DNA from: Silanimonas sp.
GTDB taxonomy: Bacteria > Pseudomonadota > Gammaproteobacteria > Xanthomonadales > Xanthomonadaceae
Assembly: GCA_026005095.1 (NCBI GenBank)
Contig: BPKK01000001.1
Location: 1 to 64,000 of the forward strand
Length of the DNA stretch: 64,000 nt
Direction of reading: 5' to 3'
Within the stretch, counting starts at the first letter, position 1, and each line of letters opens with the position of its first letter. The position numbers and the translations under genes are program-made. Positions 52,116-60,596 of this stretch are shown piece after piece. A model generated the notes under the pieces. That model had not been told where the DNA came from and searched no databases. It saw only the letters and a list, made by a program, of their open reading frames with translations.

Positions 52116-52499
52116 TCAGGCGGTGAAGGCGATGCGGCCGATGGCCACGACGGAAGCAATGGCGGCGAGCGCGTAGGCGTACTTCACGAGGAGCTGCAAC
52201 GCGATCTCCAGCCACGGGGTGTGGATGTAGTCCTCGATCACCACCTGCAGCCCGAGGCGGGCATGCCACATCACTGCCAATACGAAAGCCAGCATCAGGG
52301 TGGCGTTGAGCGGCTCAGCGAGGAAGGCGCGGGCATTGGCCTGGTCGGCGCCGATGAGCGATACCGCCGTCACCACGAACCAGGGCACGAGGAACAGCAG
52401 GGCCACGGCGGAGACACGCTGGGCCCACCAGTGGGCTACGCCCTCCTTGGCGCTGCCAAGGCCGCGGGCCACGGCCCAGGGATGACGCAGGCGGCTCAT
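52116..52499 (-). CDS. sdhD: Succinate dehydrogenase hydrophobic membrane anchor subunit
   Basis: 127-residue three-helix anchor of complex II, forming heme b and quinone sites with SdhC. ATG 52499 ([20 protein letters not shown]). [18 protein letters not shown] forms the first helix, and the heme-region [18 protein letters not shown] is conserved. It overlaps sdhC by four bases (ATGA). Confidence 0.95.
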   Translation of the reverse strand: MSRLRHPWAVARGLGSAKEGVAHWWAQRVSAVALLFLVPWFVVTAVSLIGADQANARAFLAEPLNATLMLAFVLAVMWHARLGLQVVIEDYIHTPWLEIALQLLVKYAYALAAIASVVAIGRIAFTA

Positions 52500-52897
52500 G
52501 CCCCACCTCCCGCCGAGAGGCCGGCATACCAGAGCAGGCCGGTGAGCAGCACCGCCAGGGCCACCACGGTGTAGCCGGAGCGGTAGACCTGCGGGATCTC
52601 GAAGCCCCAGCCCATGTCCCAGAACAGGTGGCGCACGCCATTCAGGAGGTGATAGACGAGGGTGGCGCAGAAGACGAACAGCAGGGCCTTGCCGGGCAGC
52701 GAACCGGCCACCGCGAGGAAGGCCGCGTAGTGCTCCTCGCCACCGGCGAGCGCCATCAGCCACCAGGCCACCAGGAGCGCACCGACCGCATTGGCCACGC
52801 CAGTGGCACGATGCAGGATCGACATCATCGAGGTGATCTGCGGCCGGTAATACGGCCCGATCATGAAGGGAGACAGGGGTCGTTTGGGCGTGGCCAT
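52496..52897 (-). CDS. sdhC: Succinate dehydrogenase cytochrome b556 subunit
   Basis: 133-residue membrane subunit with three helices. ATG 52897 (MATPKRPLSPFMIGPYYRPQ) begins the family's conserved N-terminus. Quinone-site residues occur in MSILHRATGVANA, and the heme His motif is HLLNGVRHLFWDMG. It is the first gene of sdhCDAB, 232 bp from the divergent ygfZ start; its promoter must lie in that gap. Confidence 0.95.
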   Translation of the reverse strand: MATPKRPLSPFMIGPYYRPQITSMMSILHRATGVANAVGALLVAWWLMALAGGEEHYAAFLAVAGSLPGKALLFVFCATLVYHLLNGVRHLFWDMGWGFEIPQVYRSGYTVVALAVLLTGLLWYAGLSAGGGA

Positions 52898-53099
52898 GGG
52901 CTGCGCTCGTGCTGGTGTGTCGGTTGGAGACCGCGTCCTGCGGTCAGAAGTCGATGCAGCGGCCGTTTTTTTCCCAGTCGCCGAAGCGGGTGGGCTCGGG
53001 GCCGTCGCGTCCACCGTATTCCCGCGGCCGGACCGCGGCATCGCCGCCCGCGTCGGGCCGTATCGCCTCAGGAGCCTGCGTTTCGCGGGAGGGCTCGCC

Positions 53100-53105
53100 T
53101 AGAAT
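53100..53105 (+). promoter_or_regulatory. -10-like hexamer before ygfZ
   Basis: TAGAAT sits 25 bp upstream of the ygfZ ATG in the 232-bp sdhC/ygfZ divergent gap; no good -35 is seen at 16-18 bp spacing. For the sdh side, no convincing promoter box was found; a run of seven Ts lies near 52,966-52,974. Confidence 0.3.
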
Positions 53106-53129
53106 GTCCGGCTCGGGAAGCATCCTGGC

Positions 53130-54029
53130 ATGTTAAGCAGCCGTTCCCTGACGTTCAAGCTGGAATCCGTGAAATCCGAGGCCCTCGCCCTACTCTCCGA
53201 CATCGCCGTGATCCTGCTCGAAGGCCGTGATGCCAGCGCCTTTGCCCAGGCCCAAACGATGAACGATGTCGCCGCCCTGCCCGAGGGGCACTGGCACTGG
53301 AACGGCTGGCTCGATGCCAAGGGCCGGGTGCAGGCCCTGTTCGCGCTGGCCAAGGTCACGCCGCAACGGTTATGGCTGCTACTGCTCGATCAACCTGCCA
53401 CGGCTTTCGCCGAGGCCCTGCGGCGCTTCGTGCTCCGTAGCCGGGTGGCGATCGTGGTGCGCGAGGATCTCGGCGCCTTCGCCGAGTTCGGGGACACCGC
53501 AGCGCCTTCCACCGCCCCCGCCAATGTCCTGCTCGCCCACACGGGCGCGGAGTGCGGGCTCGACCTCTCCACCCCGGCAGTGTCGCGGCGGCTCTGGGTG
53601 CAGCCGCGCGGCGAGGCCCACCCCGACCCAGGGGCCGGAGCCCGCTGGCGCGAGGCCGACCTGCGCCACGGGCTGCCGCGCTGGGCGGTCGGGCGCGAAC
53701 CTGCCTGGACCCCGCACATGCTCTCGCTCGACCGGCTGCGCGCCTTCAGCGTGAAAAAAGGCTGCTACCCCGGCCAGGAGATCGTGGCCCGCACCCATTT
53801 CCTCGGCCGCAGCAAGCGCCAGGCCTGGTGGCTGGAAGGCGAGGGCCTGAAGGCCGGTGCCGCCGTCGAGGATGCGCAGGCGCGCGTGCTCGGCGAGGTA
53901 CTGGAGGCCACGGCCGATGGCCGGGGGGCGCTCGCCGTGGCTGCCCTCGAGGCGCCGGGCACCGTGCGGGTGGCGGGAAGCGTGGCCGCCGCCTCGGTTC
54001 CACTGCCGGGGCTGGCGCGCCCGGCCTGA
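53130..54029 (+). CDS. ygfZ: YgfZ/GcvT-domain folate-dependent iron-sulfur maintenance protein
   Basis: 299-residue cytosolic protein related to GcvT, helping repair or assemble some [4Fe-4S] enzymes using folate. The family motif KGCYPGQEIVARTHFLG is intact about two thirds along, including its Cys. The N-terminal half has the folate-fold pattern (GWLDAKGRVQALFALAKV). ATG 53130 is divergent from sdhC, the iron-sulfur-containing complex II operon. A 78 bp gap follows before the next gene. Confidence 0.92.
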   Translation: MLSSRSLTFKLESVKSEALALLSDIAVILLEGRDASAFAQAQTMNDVAALPEGHWHWNGWLDAKGRVQALFALAKVTPQRLWLLLLDQPATAFAEALRRFVLRSRVAIVVREDLGAFAEFGDTAAPSTAPANVLLAHTGAECGLDLSTPAVSRRLWVQPRGEAHPDPGAGARWREADLRHGLPRWAVGREPAWTPHMLSLDRLRAFSVKKGCYPGQEIVARTHFLGRSKRQAWWLEGEGLKAGAAVEDAQARVLGEVLEATADGRGALAVAALEAPGTVRVAGSVAAASVPLPGLARPA

Positions 54030-54107
54030 GGAAAAGCTCTAGACTCCTTCACGTGGCGGGGCCTTCCGGCCACCGCCTTCGAGGACCATCCCTGTCGAGG
54101 AGCTGCG

Positions 54108-54971
54108 ATGTCGAACCCGTTCCGTTCCCCCCTGGGGGCCCTGCTGCTCGCCCTGGCCCTTGGCTCGGCCGGCCAGGCCGGGGCCGCCGACTACACCCTC
54201 ACCGTCGAGCCGAACTTCCCGCCGGCGCAGATCCGAGAGGTCTACGGCCCCCTGCTGCAGTACCTCAACCGCAGCACCGGGCACCGTTTCAGCGTGCGCA
54301 GCGCGGCCAACTTCAACCAGCACTGGCGCGAGCTGCGCGCCGGCGCCCGGTATGACTTCGTGTTCGAGGAGGGCCACTTCTTCGACTACCGGCACAAGCA
54401 GAACGGCGCCCTGCCGCTCGTGCGAACGGCGGAGAACTCGGGCTTCGTCATCGCCGTGGCCGACCCGGAAATCGCCCGTGAGGGCCGTAATGGCATCGTC
54501 GGCCGCACCGTGGCCAGCCTGGGCGCCCCCAGCCTCGGCTATGTACTGGTGTTCGATGCCTTCCGCAACCCGCTAGCGCAGCCAGAGCTGCGCGCCATCA
54601 GCAGCAAGTGGTCGGACGGGCCCGACCTCGTGTTCTCCGGCGATGCCGAAGGCACTGTGCTGCCGCTTTACATGGCCAGCGAAAATCCCGCGCTCACCGA
54701 GGTCTGGCGCAGCCGCGAGGTGCCGGGACGGGTGTTCTCGGCCTCGCCGGAGCTGCCGCAGGCGGTGCGCCAGGCGGTGGCCGAGGCGCTGGCCAGGCTG
54801 CACGAGGACCCCGAGGCCTACGCGGTGCTCACCGAACTGCGCACCGAGCGCTTCGTGCCTGCTGAGGCCGCCCCCTATGACGGCATGGAGCGCCTCCTCG
54901 TGAACACCTTCGGCTACGCCCCGCCGGCCCCGGCCACCGCGCCGGCCAGCCCGGCCACGGCCACGCCCTGA
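54108..54971 (+). CDS. PhnD-type periplasmic substrate-binding protein
   Basis: 287-residue exported protein of the phosphate/phosphite/phosphonate-binding (PhnD) family. A Sec signal of about 26 residues ends near GQAGA-AD. The core contains FPPAQIREVYGPLLQYLNRSTGHRF and YDFVFEEGHFFDYR, resembling the PhnD beginning and the strand/helix leading to the ligand cleft. A Pro/Ala repeat tail ends the protein. No ABC permease or ATPase gene is nearby, so it may be an orphan binding protein or sensor. It converges on the FHA-cyclase gene with 7 bp between stops. Confidence 0.8.
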   Translation: MSNPFRSPLGALLLALALGSAGQAGAADYTLTVEPNFPPAQIREVYGPLLQYLNRSTGHRFSVRSAANFNQHWRELRAGARYDFVFEEGHFFDYRHKQNGALPLVRTAENSGFVIAVADPEIAREGRNGIVGRTVASLGAPSLGYVLVFDAFRNPLAQPELRAISSKWSDGPDLVFSGDAEGTVLPLYMASENPALTEVWRSREVPGRVFSASPELPQAVRQAVAEALARLHEDPEAYAVLTELRTERFVPAEAAPYDGMERLLVNTFGYAPPAPATAPASPATATP

Positions 54972-54978
54972 ACCGAAC

Positions 54979-55869
54979 TCAGGGGCAACGGAAATAGATC
55001 AGCGCATCGCCGCTCGCGGCGATGCCACGGCCCAGGCTGATCACCCCGGAGCGGCGCAGCTTGGTTTCGTCGCGGTGCAGGCGCTGCTCTTCGTCGCCCT
55101 CGATGCGCAAATAGCTGCCGTTGGTCGAGCGGTCGGTGAGCACCCAGTGGCCGCGCTGGAATTCGATCACGGCATGGCTGCGGCTCACGCAGTCGAGGTC
55201 CACGACCAGCCCGTTGCCGGCCTCGCGGCCCAGGGTGAGCGGCGGCGAGGTGGGGGAAAGCTCGATGGCCCGGCCGCGGTATTCGAGCAACAGGCGCTGG
55301 TCCAGTCCAGGCGCGCTGCCGAGGCTCAGGGCGCTTTGCACCATGGTCATGCCGGCCGGGTTCTCCTGCCAGATGATGTCCACGATCTCCAGCGCCTGCA
55401 GCTTCCCGGCCACCTGCGTGGTGCCCAACGAACGGAACGGCTGGTGCCGGATCCCGGCTACGGTCGAGGCGGTAGTGACGATCTGCTCGCGGCCCGCCAG
55501 CTTCGCCATGCGAGCGGCGGTATTGACGGCATCGCCGTAAACGTCGCCATCGTCCTCGAGCAGGCATTCGCCATGGTGCAGGCCGATGCGGATGGCGAGA
55601 TGGTTGGCGATGCAGGTCGGGTCGGTGGCCACGTGGCGTTGCATGGCCACAGCGGCATCCACGCCCTGGCGGCCATCGGGATAGACGCACATGATCTCGT
55701 CGCCGATGGTCTTCACCACCCGCCCCTGGTGGCGCCGGCAGATCGCCGTCAGGGCCTCCAGCAGGCCGGCGATCAGGGTACGGGCCTCCACGTCGCCGCG
55801 CTGCTCGAACAGGCGGGTGCTACCGCTGACATCGGCGAACATCAGGGTCAGGGGCTGGGAGGTGGGCAT
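54979..55869 (-). CDS. Class III adenylate/guanylate cyclase with FHA domain
   Basis: 296-residue soluble protein. Catalytic domain ~5-170: metal-binding D13 and D57 (FADVSGSTRL, GDEIM), purine-contact K53, and the transition-state pair N116/R120 (NTAAR) are present, so it should make cyclic nucleotide. C-terminal FHA domain (~200-290) with R215 (LGRE), SRSH at 229-232 and NG at 250-251, a phosphothreonine-reading module. ATG 55869 lies only 29 bp after the fused E1 gene on the same strand, so it may be part of that operon. Confidence 0.92.
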   Translation of the reverse strand: MPTSQPLTLMFADVSGSTRLFEQRGDVEARTLIAGLLEALTAICRRHQGRVVKTIGDEIMCVYPDGRQGVDAAVAMQRHVATDPTCIANHLAIRIGLHHGECLLEDDGDVYGDAVNTAARMAKLAGREQIVTTASTVAGIRHQPFRSLGTTQVAGKLQALEIVDIIWQENPAGMTMVQSALSLGSAPGLDQRLLLEYRGRAIELSPTSPPLTLGREAGNGLVVDLDCVSRSHAVIEFQRGHWVLTDRSTNGSYLRIEGDEEQRLHRDETKLRRSGVISLGRGIAASGDALIYFRCP

Positions 55870-55898
55870 GGCGGCTCCTTGCGCCCGGGAAGTCTACC

Positions 55899-58178
55899 TC
55901 AGGCCAGGCCGCGGGCGGCCGCGACGATGTCCGCCTCGGCGGGCAGCACCAGGAAGGCGGCACCGGCCAGCGGGGTGTAGGTATCGGCCCCGCAGACCCG
56001 TGCCAGCGGCGTGGCACCGAAGCCCCCCTCGACCAGAGCGGTGAGGATGCCCTCGCCCACCCCGGCGCTGCGCCGGCCCTCGTCGACGACGAGAATGCGC
56101 CTGGCGGCGGCGGCCTGTTCGCGGATGAAGGCCTCGTTGAGCGGCAGCAGCCAGCGCAGGTCCACCACCCGCACCTTCCAGCCGGTTTCGTCCTCGATCC
56201 GGCGCGCCGCCTTCAGGCTCATCGGCACTCCGTTGCCGAAGGTGAAGACGACGAGGTCGTCGCCCTCGCCGTAGACCTTGCCCTCGCCCAGCGGGATGGC
56301 GCGGTCGGGTGCCGGGTAGTCGGTGAGCCAGAGGCCGTCGCCGGGCTCGTGCAGGTCCTTGGTCATGTAGGTGGCGATCGGCTCGAGGAAGGCGCAGACC
56401 CGGCCATCCACGCGGGCCAGGGCCATCATCGTACGCAGCATCATCACCGCATCGTCACCTCGGCTCGGACAGCCGAGCACCAGGCCTGGAATGTCGCGGA
56501 GCGCCGCGATGGAGTTGTCGTTGTGGAAATGGCCGCCGAAGCCACGCTGGTAGCCCAGGCCGGCGATGCGCACCACCATCGGATTGCGGTACTGGCCGTT
56601 GGAGAAGAACTGCAGCGAGCAGGCCTCGCCGCGGATCTGGTCGCAGGCGTTGTGGAAGTAGGCGAGGTACTGGATCTCCGGCAGCGGCAGCATGCCGAGG
56701 TTGGCATAGCCCTGGGCAAGACCGAGGATCATGGTTTCGTCGAGCAGGGTGTTGAACACCCGCGCCGGACCGAAGGCCCTATGCAGCCCCTTGGTCACGG
56801 TGTAGACGCCGCCTTTCTGCGCCACGTCCTCGCCGAACAGCAGGGCCTCCGGGTACTTGGCGAGCAGGTCATGCAGGGCCTGGTTGATCTGGATGGCGAG
56901 ATGGCGCGGCGGCTGCTTTTCGGGCAGCTTCGCCTCGCCGCCGAAGGCCTTCAGGCGGGCCTCGGCATAGTCGTTGCGGGTGGCCTCGCGGTGGACGATA
57001 TCGGCATGGTACGGCGCCAGCGGGGCCATCACCTCGTCCAGCGTGACGAGTTTCGGCCGGCGGTCGGCCTCCTCGGCGGCGGCAAAGCACTTGCCGCGGA
57101 TCGTCTCGTAGAGATCCAGCACCTCGGCCTTCGACATCAGACCAGACATCAGCGCGATCTCCGCCGAGCGCAGCAGGGGGTCGCTGGCCTCCACCCGCAC
57201 CAGTTCCTCGATGGGCCGCCATTCGATCTCGAAGTCGGTACCGGCATGACCCATGATCCGGGTGGTCTTGAGATGCAGGAAGGTCGGGCGCCGCGTGCGC
57301 CGGCAATGCTCGACGGCGGCGGCCACCTGCCCGTAGCCGGCGACGAGATCGAGGCCGTCGGCGAAGAAGTAGTCGAGGCCGTGCATGGCGCGGAAGCGCT
57401 CGGCGATCCAGCCCGCGGGTGTCTTCACCGAGATGCCGATGCCGTTGTCCTCACAGACGAACAGCACCGGGGCCGGCAAGTTCTGGTGTGCCGTCCAGGC
57501 CGCGGCATTGAAGGCCGTCTGCGCCGTGGCGTGGTTGGCCGAGGCATCGCCGAAAGAGCAGACCGCGATCGAATCCTCGGGGATCGGCAGGGCATGGCCG
57601 ATGCGCCGCGCCTGCCCGATGGCGATGGCGGTGCCGAGCGCCTTTGGCAGATGGCTGGCGATCGTCGAGGTCTGCGGCAGCACCCACAGCGGCTTGCTGC
57701 CCCACACCTTGTGCCGCCCCCCCGAGGCCGGGTCGTCCTTGCTGGCGGCGAAGGAGAGCGCCGAATCCATGATCGGGTCCATGCCCGGCAGCTTGCGGAA
57801 GCGCTCGGCCATGAAGCCGCCGGAGCGATAGTGCAGGAAGGCCGGATCGGTATGGCGGGTGAGCCGCGCCACCATGGCATTGCCTTCGTGGCCGGAAGAA
57901 CCGATGGTGTAGAAGACCTTGTTCTGCACCCTGAGCACCCGCGCCATCAGGTCGAGATGACGGCTGATGAGCTGCGATTCGAACAGGTGCAGGAAGTCGG
58001 CGGCCGTGAGCGTGGCGCCGGGCAGTACCGGGGCGTCGGCGGCCGGCGCGGCATGCACCGGTCCGTCCCAGATCTCGACGAACTCGCTGAAATTGCGGTC
58101 GCAGACCTCGGCGCGGTTGAGGCCCTTCATGCGGGCCGGAAGCGGATGCGGGATCGGGGGGGCGTACTGGGCGGACAT
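55899..58178 (-). CDS. Fused alpha/beta E1 of a 2-oxoacid (branched-chain-type) dehydrogenase
   Basis: Thiamine-diphosphate E1 component in one 759-residue chain. Start ATG 58178 (MSAQYAPPIPHPLP); the frame upstream is shadow of gcdH. The alpha half has the TPP motif from GDA at 210-212 to N245 (EDNGIGIS), and the beta half starts around residue 420 (QALHDLLAKYPEALLFGEDVAQKGG) with the transketolase-type pyrimidine site and C-terminal domain. Substrate could be branched-chain 2-oxoacids or another; no E2/E3 genes in the window. It lies 68 bp after gcdH, with a hairpin between. Confidence 0.88.
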   Translation of the reverse strand: MSAQYAPPIPHPLPARMKGLNRAEVCDRNFSEFVEIWDGPVHAAPAADAPVLPGATLTAADFLHLFESQLISRHLDLMARVLRVQNKVFYTIGSSGHEGNAMVARLTRHTDPAFLHYRSGGFMAERFRKLPGMDPIMDSALSFAASKDDPASGGRHKVWGSKPLWVLPQTSTIASHLPKALGTAIAIGQARRIGHALPIPEDSIAVCSFGDASANHATAQTAFNAAAWTAHQNLPAPVLFVCEDNGIGISVKTPAGWIAERFRAMHGLDYFFADGLDLVAGYGQVAAAVEHCRRTRRPTFLHLKTTRIMGHAGTDFEIEWRPIEELVRVEASDPLLRSAEIALMSGLMSKAEVLDLYETIRGKCFAAAEEADRRPKLVTLDEVMAPLAPYHADIVHREATRNDYAEARLKAFGGEAKLPEKQPPRHLAIQINQALHDLLAKYPEALLFGEDVAQKGGVYTVTKGLHRAFGPARVFNTLLDETMILGLAQGYANLGMLPLPEIQYLAYFHNACDQIRGEACSLQFFSNGQYRNPMVVRIAGLGYQRGFGGHFHNDNSIAALRDIPGLVLGCPSRGDDAVMMLRTMMALARVDGRVCAFLEPIATYMTKDLHEPGDGLWLTDYPAPDRAIPLGEGKVYGEGDDLVVFTFGNGVPMSLKAARRIEDETGWKVRVVDLRWLLPLNEAFIREQAAAARRILVVDEGRRSAGVGEGILTALVEGGFGATPLARVCGADTYTPLAGAAFLVLPAEADIVAAARGLA

Positions 58179-58203
58179 GCGGGCGCGGGAAGCGGATACG
58201 GAA

Positions 58204-58223
58204 GCGGCGCCCGAGGGCGCCGC
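58204..58223 (-). other. Hairpin between gcdH and the E1 gene
   Basis: An eight-bp GC stem with a four-base loop (gcggcgcc cgag ggcgccgc) in the 68-bp intergenic gap. No T-run; possible attenuator or mRNA processing site. Confidence 0.35.
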
Positions 58224-58246
58224 CGGGAACGGGGCTGGATGCGGCC

Positions 58247-59410
58247 TCAGAAGGCGTTGATGCCGGTCAGCTCGCGGCCCACCACCAGCTGGTGCACCGT
58301 CTCGGTGCCCTCGTAGGTGATGACCGATTCGAGGTTCAGGGCGTGGCGGATCGGGCAGTACTCGGTGGTGATGCCCGAACCGCCGAGCAGGTCGCGGGCC
58401 TCGCGGGCGATGTCGAGCGCCATGCGCACATTGTTCCACTTGGCGAGCGAGACCTGCGTGGGCTGCAGGGTGCCGGCATCCTTCAGGCGGCCGAGCTGCA
58501 GCGAGAGCAGCTGCGCCAAGGTGATGCGGCGGGCCATGTCGGCAAGCCGGATCTGGGCGCTCTGGTTGGCCGCCACCGGGCGCCCGAACAGCACCCGCTC
58601 GCGGGTGTAGTTGAGCGCCTCGGTGAGGCAGGCCTGGGCCGAGCCGATCGGCCCCCAGGTGATACCGTAGCGCGCCTGCGTCAGGCAGCCGAGCGGTCCT
58701 TTCAGCCCCTTCACGTTCGGCAGGCGCTGGCTGTCCGGGATGCGCACGCCGTCGAGGAACAGCGCACTCGTCACTGAGGCGCGCAGGCTCATCTTGCGGT
58801 GGATCTCTTGGGCGGTGAAGCCCTTGGTGTCGGTCGGCACGATGAAGCCCTGGATGCCGTCCTCGGTCTGCGCCCAGACGATGGCGATATGCGCCAGGTT
58901 GCCGTTGGTGATCCACATCTTGGCGCCGTTGATGACCCAGTCGCCGCCATCGCGCTTCGCCGTGGTCTTCATGTTGGCCGGGTCCGAGCCGCCATGCGGC
59001 TCGGTCAGGCCAAAGCAGCCGATGATCTCGCCGCGGGCCATACCCGGCAGGTAGCGCTGGCGCTGCTCCTCGCTACCGTAGGCATAGATCGGGTACATGC
59101 ACAGCGAGCTTTGTACCGAGACGAAGCTGCGGATGCCCGAATCGCCACGCTCCAGCTCCTGGCAGATGAGCCCGTAGCTCACGGCATTGAGGCCGGCACA
59201 GCCATACTGTTCCGGCAGTGAGGATCCGAGCAGGCCGAGCGAAGCAATCTCCGGGATCAGTTCCTTCGGGAAGCGTCCCTGATCGAAGCATTCGCCGATG
59301 ATCGGCAACACCTTCTCATCGGTGAAGCGGGCAACGGTGTCCTGGACGGCGCGCTCTTCCTCGCTGAGCAGGGAGCGGATGTCGAAGAGATCGGTGGGGT
59401 TCAGGGGCAT
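58247..59410 (-). CDS. gcdH: Glutaryl-CoA dehydrogenase-like acyl-CoA dehydrogenase
   Basis: FAD enzyme that oxidises and decarboxylates glutaryl-CoA to crotonyl-CoA in lysine and tryptophan breakdown. 387 residues. Glutaryl-CoA-type features: RGDSGIRSFVSVQSSL near residue 90, CFGLTEPHGGSDPANM, and C-terminal catalytic Glu in YEGTETVHQLVVGRELTGINAF-like ending (short form TYEGTE). The Arg in the substrate pocket that distinguishes GCDH is consistent but cannot be proven. ATG 59410. It heads a possible three-gene unit with the E1 and FHA-cyclase genes. Confidence 0.9.
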   Translation of the reverse strand: MPLNPTDLFDIRSLLSEEERAVQDTVARFTDEKVLPIIGECFDQGRFPKELIPEIASLGLLGSSLPEQYGCAGLNAVSYGLICQELERGDSGIRSFVSVQSSLCMYPIYAYGSEEQRQRYLPGMARGEIIGCFGLTEPHGGSDPANMKTTAKRDGGDWVINGAKMWITNGNLAHIAIVWAQTEDGIQGFIVPTDTKGFTAQEIHRKMSLRASVTSALFLDGVRIPDSQRLPNVKGLKGPLGCLTQARYGITWGPIGSAQACLTEALNYTRERVLFGRPVAANQSAQIRLADMARRITLAQLLSLQLGRLKDAGTLQPTQVSLAKWNNVRMALDIAREARDLLGGSGITTEYCPIRHALNLESVITYEGTETVHQLVVGRELTGINAF

Positions 59411-59436
59411 GGCGGGGGCTCGGCTTCCGTGAAAGG

Positions 59437-59463
59437 GAAGAGGCCGGGGAAACCGGCCTCTTC
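59437..59463 (-). terminator. Probable terminator after the glycine-zipper gene
   Basis: An 11-bp perfect stem (gaagaggccgg / ccggcctcttc) with a five-base loop lies between the stop of the glycine-zipper gene (59489) and the gcdH start. No strong T-run, but position fits ending that gene's transcript. Confidence 0.6.
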
Positions 59464-59488
59464 GCGGGGCGCCTGATTGTAGCGGAGT

Positions 59489-60178
59489 TCAGCCCGTGGG
59501 GCCGGCCGGCGCCGAGGCCTGGGCTTGCACGATCACGCCATCCTTGATCGGCAGCCGGCTGCCCGGCTTCTCGCTCATGCGCACGGTGCCGCTCTGGCCC
59601 TGGTAGGTCCAGCGCACGTCGTAGCCGACGATGACCTCGCGCTCGCCCAGCTGCACGGTGCTGCCCGGCTTCTTGTCCATGCGCAGGGTCTTCACCTCGC
59701 CACCGATGGCGTACTGCACGTCGTAGCCGACCACGCGCTCGCGGTTGTCCTCGACCACGCGGCAATCGCGCACCGTCTCGGTGTAGCGGCGGCCGCCCTC
59801 GTGGCGGCGATCGATCTCGCGGCCGGCATAGCCGCCGGCCACGGCACCGGCCACGGTGGCGAGGTCACGGCCACGGCCCTTGCCGACCTGGTTGCCGACC
59901 AGACCGCCGACGACGGCACCAACGACCATGCCGTCCTTGTCGCCGAAGCGCTCGGGGGCGCGGCGCTCGACCTCGCGGTCCTCGCAGACTTCACGGGTGC
60001 CGGCCACGGTCTCGCGCACCGGGGTGGCGGCCAGCACCTCGGCGAGGATCGGCTCCTTGACCACGATCGGATCGGCCGAGACGACGTCGGCATAAGTCGG
60101 GCCGAACACGCGGTAGCCGCCAACGGCGGCGCCGGCGGCGAGCACGACACCGGCAATGAGGAGCGTCTTGTTGTTCAT
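59489..60178 (-). CDS. Glycine-zipper 2TM domain protein
   Basis: 229-residue envelope protein. ATG 60178 (MNNKTLLIAGVVLAAGAAVGG) starts a hydrophobic N-terminal segment that may be a signal anchor. Glycine-zipper repeats occur in VVGAVVGGLVGNQVGKG and VAGAVAGGYAGREID. The C-terminal part has two near-repeats (VVGYDVQYAIGGEVKTLRM and IVGYDVRWTYQGQSGTVRM). Such proteins (UmoD/SlyB-like) stabilise or sense the cell envelope. It has a candidate promoter upstream and a terminator downstream, so it is likely monocistronic. Confidence 0.85.
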   Translation of the reverse strand: MNNKTLLIAGVVLAAGAAVGGYRVFGPTYADVVSADPIVVKEPILAEVLAATPVRETVAGTREVCEDREVERRAPERFGDKDGMVVGAVVGGLVGNQVGKGRGRDLATVAGAVAGGYAGREIDRRHEGGRRYTETVRDCRVVEDNRERVVGYDVQYAIGGEVKTLRMDKKPGSTVQLGEREVIVGYDVRWTYQGQSGTVRMSEKPGSRLPIKDGVIVQAQASAPAGPTG

Positions 60179-60227
60179 GGCGGGATTCCCCCTTCGGCTG
60201 GCGCACGTGGCGCGGTGTGGGAAAACC

Positions 60228-60255
60228 ATGCTACGCCGATTCTGAACATTGACAA
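60228..60255 (-). promoter_or_regulatory. Candidate sigma70 promoter for the glycine-zipper gene
   Basis: On the minus strand TTGTCA (60255-60250), a 16-bp spacer and TAGCAT (60233-60228) precede the ATG by about 45 bp. A short dyad TTGAC-N7-GTCAA (60249-60265) overlaps the -35. Confidence 0.4.
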
Positions 60256-60323
60256 AAACGGTCAACTACCCCGTTCAGCCGCCCCGTGTAAGGTGGACAG
60301 GCCCGTCTTCGAAGGAAGCCGCC

Positions 60324-60596
60324 ATGCGCCCGATCCTGATCGCTCCTCTCCTGCAGTTCGCCGGCGGACTGCGCTTCCGCACCCTGTTCTTCCTCACCGC
60401 GGCGCTATTCGTGGCAAGCCTGCTCCTCCCCGATCCGCTGCCCTTCCTGGACGAGGTACTGCTCGGCCTCGCCACCCTGCTGCTCTCGCAGTGGAAGAAG
60501 CGCAAGGCGCCGGAGGAGGCGATCGAGGGGGGGCGGAAGATGGCCGGGCGAGCGGTCATCGACCTGCCCTCCGATCGGGTGCGGCGCGGGGGCTGA
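60324..60596 (+). CDS. DUF6116-like small membrane protein
   Basis: 90-residue protein resembling the DUF6116 family known from Xanthomonadales. ATG 60324 (MRPILIAPLLQFAGGLRFRT) follows a GGAAG-like ribosome site. Core: LRFRTLFFLTAALFVASLLLPDPLPFLDEVLLG and LLLSQWKKRK (two hydrophobic segments and a basic tail). Its TGA is followed at once by the tatD ATG, so they are probably translated together. Confidence 0.75.
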   Translation: MRPILIAPLLQFAGGLRFRTLFFLTAALFVASLLLPDPLPFLDEVLLGLATLLLSQWKKRKAPEEAIEGGRKMAGRAVIDLPSDRVRRGG

